Assembly (NCBI GenBank): GCA_037783545.1
Contig: JBBELK010000093.1
Location: forward strand, 124,001 to 188,000
Direction of reading: 5' to 3'
Source of the DNA: Henricia sp. BOLD:AAB3569
Lineage: Eukaryota; Echinodermata; Asteroidea; Spinulosida; Echinasteridae
DNA: 64,000 nt
How positions within the stretch are numbered: position 1 is the stretch's first letter; each line of letters starts with the position of its first letter. A model generated the notes under the pieces. The model searched no databases. It was not told the origin of the DNA and was given only the letters and a program-made list of their open reading frames with translations. The position numbers were made by a program, and so were the translations under genes. Below, in pieces: positions 55,200 to 64,000 of the stretch.

Positions 55200-58100
55200 C
55201 AGATACCATGAAAAAAATAGTAAAAACTTATCGACTTTCTTCTTTCCAAGAGAGAGAAAAATTAGTCGCACATAACATTTCTATGGAGTACCTTGTACCT
55301 GCCGACCGTGACGGGCGCCGGCGATGCGTGTGATGTGTACTGTGGCAGAATTTTAAACACTACTCGGCAAGAGACCAAAATGGACTGTGCATACCATCTA
55401 CGCACGTACCTTTAGTGTGTGCAAAAGTATGGTTTAGTACGCGTCTCTCGATTAGAAAGTTTTTTTTCACACAGCACCATCCTAGAATCTCCTGAATTTC
55501 GGATACGAAATAAGTACATAGAAATTTTGCATCGCCGCTATTAAAGTACATGTGCACAACATTTATTTTTACTGTTTTCGCGACCACAACAGAAACATCT
55601 TTCTGGCGTAATAGACTGATTCAGCTAATGGACGGCTTCGGCCGGTTGCCAACAACCAAAGCTGTACATTAATTGGTTGAACCCGCAACTGTGTTAGAAA
55701 CATGATTCTGATTGTGGTCGCGAAAACGGTTCCTACGGACTGCTGTGTATCTGTCGTACCGTGTAAAAACTACGCCGCAATGCACTGGAATTTATTTTAA
55801 AAGAGCCCCATTAATTGTGAGCCACAATTTCATCTTTTGTTTCCACAAAAAGATGATAAACTGTTGTCATGATGTTATAGAAAGTTATTTTCCACGTTTG
55901 AAATGTTAATTACATGTACAAGAACAAAATAGGCATGATGAACATACGCTCCGTATATTTTCCATTGAATACTACACAGGCTACACAGTTTTGTGTTCTT
56001 CTCAGGATGACGTCACAATCATGTTTGTAAACAAACCAATTGACCTCGATCATTTCATTTCTGAACTGCGTTTAGAAAAAGTCGCGTTATGGCGGAAAAC
56101 ACGTTTTGACGGAGTTGTAGAAACATACACCTCAATGATAAACAGAAAAACTTTTTAAAATGTGGATAGGGGTTACTATAGCTGTTTAGAACAACAGGAC
56201 AGTGAGGACACGGCAGCAACACGTTTCAAGCTGATACATACGCAACCACAAAGTGTACATGTATCTTTGTCGGAAAAGAACGAACAAAGCATTTTAATTG
56301 TCAAATTACTCTTATAGCATACTCAGACGACTGATAATGATAATAGTGTAATAATAATGGCGTGGTCTGATATAAAATAATGTAGCGCACATAAATCCTG
56401 CAGGACATTTATACGGCGCTCTACAAACCTGGTAACTGGGCACAACTGCCCATCAGCAGCCTGACACAAGCGCTCAGAGGTATCACCCGTTGCATTTACT
56501 CCTTAATTGATGGAGATGAAGAAGCGCAACATATGGCTAAGTGCCTTGCCCAAGCACATAGAGGGCCTACGCACCACATACAGATGGGACCGCGATTCGA
56601 ACACACATTTGTTGGAATTAAATAAACACTTCAATGCGCCAATATGTTGTTTTAATCAATGACTTTAATAGGCTGTATATTTTGCTAAGTCTGTTAAATA
56701 CTTTTTGTTAGATACTGATCTACGTAGAAATCGTCTGCACGGGCTTCATTTTGCGTGTTGGTTGTTTATTAAAGGCAGGGAAAGTACTTGCAGATGGTTT
56801 CTTTGTTTTGCAGAGAATCGTCAGCACAGCAAAGTTTGTAATAAAAGTAGAAAATGAAAGTGAACTTTTCAAATCATTATTCTGTCCTTAACAAATGAAG
56901 AAAATAAAATCACCTAATTTGTGTTTAACTTCGCATCATGTAAGTCGCCTTGAATGATTGGCAGTTTTTGCGCTTGGACTCGAGAGGGCATTTTATATTT
57001 GTACAATATTGTATTTTAAAGCATTTCTGCACTCTTTCCCGTGACATAAAACGCAAGGACGTTGCTGTTGATGTCGTCAGTGTTCGAGCTGGCAAATTGT
57101 TAAATATATTGTAATGGCCAATAAAATTAATCAAGAGTACAATTTTGTATACATTGCTATAGATAAACAGAAATATTTTACACAGAAAGACTTGCTAAAT
57201 TTTGAAAACAACTGGTGGTACGAATTGCTTACGATTGGAGACAGTTTGATGAGAAAACGTACAGTAATTATTTAGAAATATTTTACACAGAAAGACTTGA
57301 TCAATTTTGAAAACAACTAGAGGTACAAATAGAGTACTAAAGTAAAAACGTCACCCTTTGTGTGTTGCAGTGGTTACAGGGTCTACACTAAAACCAGTGA
57401 ACTTTTCCCCTACGCTTTAGCAATGGAAGTTTCAGATTACCAGCGAATGTTTAGACCCAGTTACCACGGCAACTGACGTCACACTTTAGTAGTATATTGC
57501 TTACGATTGGAGACAGTTTAATGATAAAACGTACAGTAAATTACTACACAAAATTACAGTAAATATAACGGCACTTTTTCGACCACCCTGTATGCTAGTG
57601 GTACAAATTCCAATAAAATACGCAGGTTATGCATGAACGTTATACATATACATGTACTTGTTATACTTATGTGGATCAAGCCATACGAACGCGTTCCCAG
57701 TCGGGGACCGGTAGCCCATGGAGTTCGGCCTAGCTGGAATGGTAACCTATTTTTATGAGCGTGGCATAAGCAAACGGACGTCTGCCAGGCGCATAGTAGC
57801 CAACCCCTCCCAAGAAAAAAAGAAAAAAGAAAAAAATCTTAGCTAGATCGGTCCTCGAGGCACTTCCATGAAACCTATACTGAAAGTATAGTCCAATGTA
57901 TTGTGAACAACGACAGCTTTCATCCGGCCACATACGAGTTGATCTAGCACTATTTTCGAGGTGGGTCATTGGGGGCATGTGGCAGGCACAACGTCACTAC
58001 AGAAAGTGTACCAGTGTATAAGATACCTGGGATTGTGACAAATTTCCAGTAGGCTTCATAAGGTTGACCCATGAGCTGATCTATCTCGATTTTGGGGACC

Positions 58101-58400
58101 ATTTATGGCAGCCCTCCTGTCTGGGGTCAATTTCATAGCGCTGCTTAACATAAATTTGCTGAGCACAGCATTCACTTACTTTATTATATACATGTACTAA
58201 TTTGAGTAAGCCATTTTCTCTTTATAATTGATAAACTCACAGGCGCCTGAATGAAACTGGCTGAAAATATTCCTACGTTGATATATCAGACTGGTTTAAA
58301 ACCTAAAGGGTCGATTTAAAAAAAAAACATGTTACTTTTAATAATTATATCTGGTAATTACATTGAAAGAGGACATATACAGTGTGGATTGTAGTGCCTA
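55200..58400. other. Intergenic stretch right of the receptor gene
   Basis: No supported gene. 56400-56600 contains a reverse-strand 'gggcaaggcactta' body typical of tRNA-SINE tails. 57171-57230 and 57280-57340 are a tandem duplication (offset about 109 bp) and 57226-57270 recurs at 57498-57541. Confidence 0.45.
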
Positions 58401-59513
58401 CACTGTTAAAAAAATCTCTGTTCATTTACAGTACATTCATATGTCAATTGGCATTACATAGCGTACTCTTTTTAAACAGTACATTCTACTTTTTTGTTTT
58501 ATCTGTTTGCATACAGTAGACTCTACTGTTATTTGGAATTGTAAATTTACAGAAGATTCTTCTGTTTTTCAACAGACGACTAAGTGATCGTTTTGTGCAT
58601 GGTTTTGTTCTTTAGCAAAGCCTTCTGTGCAGAAACAATTCTATGTAACTGAACGAAGCAGTCCCGGTTATTGACGACTGTTTCTTGTTGACCTTTACAG
58701 TTCACTTTTTGTGCTGTAGATGCACCACACTTCATGTAAAATAAGTCGGCATGTTTCTCTCAATTTCCTAGTTTTTATTTGCATGCCGGGGTGCAGTGGA
58801 GTTTCAACAGGGTGTACAATTTACCAAAAATGTAACCCGACTCACTGAAATACAGGAATATGATAAATTCAGGGGGAATTTCTGCCCGAGTCTACTGTAT
58901 TCCCGCACTTTGAGGCAGGTTACATGCTCCCGTGTATATCCGCAGCAGGCAGTATTGCACGGCAAATAAAAAGCAAATAAAAACCAAAAAATGTACGAAA
59001 ATACCGACTTGCCTTTCACGACATGTACAGCAGCTACTTCTCGTTCAAGTCGGAACTATAAACTGAACAGTCTCCAGTATATATTTCGACATAACGCCCG
59101 CCAAAATCTGTCATTTCATATACGAACGGCACAACTACAAAAAGCGCACTGCGCAGTTTGAATTTACTGCAGTGATTTCCCAGCATGCAACGTACCATGG
59201 TACTCGCTATCAACGCCGCGTAATTTCTGCCGCATACCAGGGAACATCGATGGGATAACAGAAGGCCCTCTGTTACTAAACAGTAACATGGCTGTATTTT
59301 AACAGATGAAGATTAAAAGTTTCTTGTTTCTGAACAAACCTGTAATTTAACGGCAAACCGTCTGTAATCATACAGAACAATATTTTTAAAATGTACACAG
59401 ACGGAAGAACGTTTGTGCAATAACAACAAATTCCAAAAACAGTAAAAGTTACTGTTCGATTTTGACTTTTTCAACAGAAAAACACCTGTGACTCAACACA
59501 ATTTTTTACAGTG
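58401..59513. mobile_element. 1.1-kb TIR element with TA borders
   Basis: Ends CACTGTTAAAAAAAT and ATTTTTTACAGTG, with TA on both sides. The CACTG start is reminiscent of CACTA/EnSpm derivatives, while TA borders fit Tc1/mariner, so the class is open. The interior repeats short 'acagta..tctactg' words; no ORF. Confidence 0.65.
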
Positions 59514-59582
59514 TAGAGCAAACTTTACTCAGCTAACTATCCCTCAAACATTGCGCACGTCTCCCAAAGTCGTTTCGAGCTA

Positions 59583-60112
59583 CACAGTAGGGGCGTTCGA
59601 GATGCTGACACCGCCGGTAACACCAACTTACACCGGAGCGTTATTTTAGCCATCACGGCGTGCTACACGAGTCTGCCCCGGTGGCAGGGCTCGCGGGCGG
59701 GTCTGTGGTGTAAAGCAAGGTGTAATGACGTCACCTAGTAACCGCGAGTAGTAAAACATGGCGGATAGTTTGGAATCGCGACGTAAGTACGAAGAAAAAC
59801 ACTTATTTATGACACAAAATAGGAGGAAATAGGGCTGTAAATACATTTTGCTGAATCAGTAGATACCTGTGGGCATTGACGAAGTTTATTTCGGTACTTT
59901 AGGGCTACTATTTTTGCGTGGCGCCGGCTTCATTTTTCATCCTGAGTCAAACGATAACGGCGTTTATAAAGCGCCACCCGGCAACAACCTTTGACCACGT
60001 GTTCCCAGAATTCAAAACGAGACCCTGTGTCGTTCGTTTTGCATCTTCTGGGGGCTTCCCCGGTGTAAACCCCGTGTTACCCGGTGTAAGCATCTCGAAC
60101 GCCCCTACTGTG
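59583..60112. mobile_element. 530-bp MITE with GGGGCGTTCGAGATGCT termini
   Basis: Left CACAGTAGGGGCGTTCGAG and right CTCGAACGCCCCTACTGTG are perfect inverted repeats of about 24 bp. The inversion continues through what should be the target site, so the duplication cannot be read. Confidence 0.7.
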
Positions 60113-61647
60113 AACATGTGGCTGTACTGACCGATGGGTCAGACATTGCCTATTTGTACAACATTTGCAGGGGTGGGTTATAGAGTGGAGGGGAAAAACA
60201 TAGTTCCCTGGTTAACACATGCCGGAATATTAATGCACTGCGACGAAACAATCCTTGGTGAGATCGTTCACGAGTGCATCATTGATATATTTTTTGCAGC
60301 CATGCAAGCCTATTTTTCTTACCAGACATTAATTATAAAGGACTGTAGAATCGTTGACAGGATAAAAGATACGGAGGGAACAAACATGAAGGAACAAACA
60401 AGATACCAAACTGAAGTCATTGTGGACTTGATCTCACAGCATCGCATCCGGGGGTTATGTACCAAGACCCCGTCGAGGGGGAATTGCCAGAAAAAAGTAT
60501 GAGAACCAGAGCGTTAAAGGGTGGTTTCACATACGGAATGTGTAGTGATTTCCTCCTCCCACAATCAGCTCCACTGCAAAAGCCACGCCCCTCCCCCGAA
60601 AAATATATCTGATTATGAAAAATATAACTAAAATAGCAAAATATATTTATAAGTAATGATAATACGCTCGAACTTCAATTAATTTGCACATTTCATTGAA
60701 ATCCATTGAGAAAAGGCCGGGTCACTTTGTAAAAGACGACCTTGGTAAGTGTTTCTCCGGGTTGAAATTTTCACACGCACGTACATGTATCGGTACGGTC
60801 CTATAAACCCAACGCCTTGATGGTTCTGCATTCAGCCAGCGAAACTTATTACAGTAATAGGGAAACCACCCCAGCGTGAGCGGAGATTTCATTGGTCGAC
60901 GCACGATAGGTTATGTTTGAAAAACGCTATGATCTGCGATCCCCAGTTTGTTCATCCGAGGCAGTATTAAGAGCTCCCACAAATCATTCAGGAAAGCTGC
61001 CATATTACGACCGTTGTCCCCCAGAAGTGTAATCAAATACGTAAACAGACGAGCACAATAAATGCTACGGCGAACCCGAGAATATTTGTTGTTTTCGTCC
61101 ATCGATCATGCCACGGTTCTCGTAACATGAGGACGCTATCACATGCATAATGCATGCATCGCGTCATTACGTGCTACTCATGAAGCTCTTGATTGGCTCA
61201 AGACAAATGTTAAGTATTCATACCTTGCATACCCGCATATCCGAAGCCCGCCCATTTTCGGCCATAACTGTTCGAAAAAAATAAAGAAAAACATTAAACC
61301 CGGAAGTGCAGACTCGTCAAGGCTGTCTTTCGAGCTGGGCCAGGCCGTACGCAGCTTGTACGCAGTATGTACGCAGCCAGTGTGTTGCCGTACGGGTTTA
61401 CTACGGAAGTCGTTATCTCACAGTGGCTCGTTTTGATGCCGTGTGCAGTTTGCATGTGCTAGACCCAATATTCTCTCGTACAGCAAAAAATCTGGAGACG
61501 GCCTTGGTCAAGGCTACTTGCGTGTATGTACGTGTGGATAAACACCTGAGATTATCGTTTATTACGAAGACAGATTTGTTGTCCGCGTGTAACTTGAGAG
61601 TTAGTAACATGTGGGTATTTCTATTGTGCATGGCCTGGTGACGTCGA
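60113..61647. other. Intergenic stretch without recognised features
   Basis: A 122-codon frame at 60134-60502 has no recognisable features and no supporting codon bias; I do not call it. Confidence 0.4.
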
Positions 61648-61656
61648 CGTGTCTAT

Positions 61657-62259
61657 TAATCTGGTACCCGGACCAAAAATTCTTTGACTAGACTGAATTT
61701 AAGGTCCGGCAGCCGCCAATTTCGCCATTTTTAGACAGGAGGAATTCCTCCTTTTTCCGAAGGTTCCCGAAGTTACCCGAATGCACGTCGGGGCGTCCGG
61801 ACGTTACCGTTAATCGTCGGGTACAATTCGTCATTGTTTCGAGAATTTGAATTGACGTTGCGTGCACGTACGCGTGCTGCTGCGTGTGTATTGATGGTGA
61901 TGCCACGGATTTAAAACTACGCAATGGCTATAGTTACAGTAACCGTAGGAGCTCACTGGATGATGCATACAAGGTTTGAATTTTCTTTTTGATGCTGGCC
62001 TACATGTATATTAAAATGGGCATATTTAATATTTTAAGGTTAATATATTAAATTTGTATTGGTCAAATATGGAATAACCCCTTTCAAATTGTTGTACACT
62101 CATGCCATATAGCGCGCAGCGCGCTTTGAAAATTAACGGTTATGTGCTCCTAAAAATAAATGCATGACGTAATGCTTAAAGTGCTATTTTAAACACGACA
62201 GTAGCCGGTCCTCATATTCAGTCGTTGTATGTGGAATATGTGGAGCGGGAACCAGTCTA
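61657..62259. mobile_element. Non-autonomous element with 9-bp target duplication, copy 2
   Basis: Collinear with 29244-29905 apart from indels; flanked by CGTGTCTAT at 61648-61656 and 62260-62268. Interior carries 'gcgcgcagcgcgc'-type and ACGT-rich palindromic words; no ORF. Confidence 0.82.
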
Positions 62260-62940
62260 CGTGTCTATAAGCATTTCAATCTGGCCGACGTAGTGCACGC
62301 GAGGTGCAAACATGTCTGGATTGGTCCTGTCCCTGAAAACAGTCTAGCGTCCTTGCACTTGCGCCCTGTATTCTCCCATTGTAATTTCGAGCATCAATGC
62401 ATTCATTGCGACTAAGCAGTACGGCTGTTCGCCAGGAAAGATGTCGATAAAGCCCCCTTCCCACATACAGGTATAGTACGTCGTATCGACGGCGGATGCC
62501 CATCCCTGCTCATCCGGGAGACATCCCTAAGGAACCCAAGTACACCCCTGGGCATCCCTAGTAGCAGTGGCGGATACGGCGAAGCCGTGGCCACGCCGCG
62601 AAAATTTCAAACATGTTTGAAATTTCCGGGAGTCTGCTCTCGGTAAGACACACCCGTAGCACAGCCGGCGGACATCCGACGGCATACGCCTACACCCGGC
62701 GGCTAATCCGGCGCATACGTGAACAGCCGTGGCAGACACGTGGCGTGTGAAGTCGTCGGATCCACCACGGCTCCATGCCGGGTGTGCAGGGATGCGTCAC
62801 GGATGGGTTCACGGCTGTGACGGGTGTACCAGGTATGAGGTACGTATGCGACGGATAGCGCCGGCTGATTGGCGGATACCACGTATGATCCGACGAGTGG
62901 ACTACGGCTTGAGGACGGGTCCACTACGGTTTGGAGGTAG

Positions 62941-62948
62941 TATAAATA
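62941..62948 (+). promoter_or_regulatory. TATA box for the MADF-like gene
   Basis: TATAAATA lies 85-92 bp before the ATG at 63033, preceded by a GC-rich region (62565-62940) with recurrent 'ccgtggc' and 'ggcggat' words. Confidence 0.55.
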
Positions 62949-63032
62949 GGTTAGCGCTGGCCCAGAGAAGTCATTCGTATCTCTGCTTTCGACGAGATCA
63001 CATCGACGTGTACGACAACATAATATACAAGA

Positions 63033-63065
63033 ATGCCTAGAGTCAGAGCTTCCAAGAAGTCCACA

Positions 63066-63112
<47 letters not shown>

Positions 63113-64000
63113 AAGAGAGCAGGAAGAACAGCCACTCCAGTCAACGCCTGCTGATGAGGGGCCTGCTGAGGGGCCTACCGAAGAGCCTGCTGAAGAGCCT
63201 GCTGCGGATCCTGCTGAGGATGTTGAGCCAGCCAGTCCGGTTCCTGGACCTCCTTCGCCAGTTTTGGGCCGGACCTCCAGACCTGGATCATCCTTGTCTC
63301 AGCGCAGCTCTGAAGACCCAGCCAGGAGAAGACATGACAAGCTGCACATGCCTCCCGAAGATGAACAGAAGGTGGCTGACTGGTTCGAGGACCACCCTAT
63401 GTTCTATGACAAGGCCCGGCGTGACTACAAGGACACTGCCCTGAAGTCCCGGAAGCTGGAGGAGATAGCTGCCTCTCTGTCTGTTCCCTGCTCTGCCCAC
63501 GCCTTGAAGACCTCGCTGGATTCCATGCGGACATCGGCTGGCAAGCTTCTGAAGCAAGGTCCTTCTGGAACAGCGAAGAAGAACCCAACGGAGAAGGAGT
63601 CCTGGGTGATCCAGAACTTTGGGTTCCTCGCCGACCACATCAAGAGGGTGCCCGGCAGACAGGCTGGTCGGATCGTGCGGCAGAAGAGGACCTCCGACTC
63701 CAGTTCCAGCGAACAGCGCCAGTCAGATCCCGAGGAGGAAGAGGAGGAGGAAGAACCTGAGGTGGCCTTCATCGAGGAGCCTGTGGCCGGAACCTCCAGG
63801 GGGAAGGGGAAGAAGAGGAAGACTGAAGGACCTTCTCCTATGGTCCAGCGACTCGTCGATGCTGCCCTGCTGACCTCCCAAGCTGTGGAACAGAGGACCA
63901 AGGTGGAACAGGCACCCAAGGACCCCCACAGCCTGCGTCTGAAGAACTGGTGCCAGTACCTCTACACCGAGGCCATTGAGCTTGAGGAGGATGACTACGA
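63033..64000 (+). CDS. MADF-domain-like DNA-binding protein (5' part, runs off the window)
   Basis: The frame is open from ATG 63033 to the window edge (322 codons, no stop). Features: basic start MPRVRASKKS; 14 alanines (13-26, mostly GCT); a Pro/Glu-rich segment with PAEEPAE-type repeats; about 114-174 a MADF-like block with VADWFEDHPMFYDKARRDYK and KLEEIAASL; then basic and acidic linkers (an EEEEEEEE run near 235) and GRGKKRK-like nuclear signal. MADF domains bind DNA and occur in host factors and as the accessory protein of PIF/Harbinger transposons; the GC-rich promoter region and intronless start favour a transposon gene, with the transposase expected beyond 64000. Codons are GC-rich at third positions, unlike the receptor exons. 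Confidence 0.72.

Noticed and set aside
60134-60502. 122-codon ORF on the + strand
   Set aside because: No recognisable domain, no promoter and no similarity to neighbours; could be chance.
63425-63919. 164-codon ORF on the - strand at the right edge
   Set aside because: Antisense shadow of the MADF-like frame, caused by its GC-rich codons.

Overview
This is a eukaryotic window: genes have introns with GT..AG borders, and the intergenic and intronic DNA is full of transposons, SINEs and minisatellites. A plexin/MET-type receptor, TTAA-, 8-bp- and 9-bp-target MITEs, a tyrosine-recombinase retroelement and many scattered 'acatgta' and 'taggccta' words suggest a marine invertebrate deuterostome (echinoderm, hemichordate or lancelet). 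That assignment is inference; no single feature proves the species.

The main gene is on the + strand. Twenty-seven coding exons from 18182 to 54829 join with consistent phases into one 1652-residue reading frame. The product has a signal peptide, a Sema domain, then PSI and TIG/IPT domains in plexin order (PSI-TIG-PSI-TIG-PSI-IPTs), one membrane helix and a cytoplasmic tyrosine kinase of the MET/RON type with twin activation-loop tyrosines and a short C-tail with possible SH2 docking sites. Its ectodomain looks like a plexin and its cytoplasmic part looks like MET, which is the most notable observation here.

Left flank (1-18178): 1-9700 is a higher-order tandem array of about 1.69-kb units rich in TGACGTCA palindromes, each unit carrying a hairpin MITE. 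It is split by a 3.5-kb long-TIR element whose empty site is preserved in the neighbouring units. 13.0-13.4 kb holds a small CXC-motif ORF on the - strand, and 14.8-16.9 kb a decayed IS630/Tc1-like transposon with its transposase on the - strand.

Inside the receptor gene, introns hold MITEs with clear target duplications, a minisatellite made of splice-donor-like words (26.6-27.1 kb), a GC-rich nest of elements (28.7-30.8 kb), nested SINEs (50.3-52.9 kb) and decayed copies of the receptor's own exons (19.5 and 22.6 kb). The 10.7-kb intron 13 is almost entirely filled by one tyrosine-recombinase retroelement (34310-44566, - strand) with Ngaro/PAT-type split direct repeats, RT, RNase H, SGNH hydrolase and recombinase remnants, and a long array of hairpin-forming repeats in its leader region.

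Right flank (54830-64000): repeats and TIR elements, then a second copy of the 9-bp-TSD element, and finally a TATA-driven intact ORF from 63033 that runs off the window and encodes a MADF-like DNA-binding protein.
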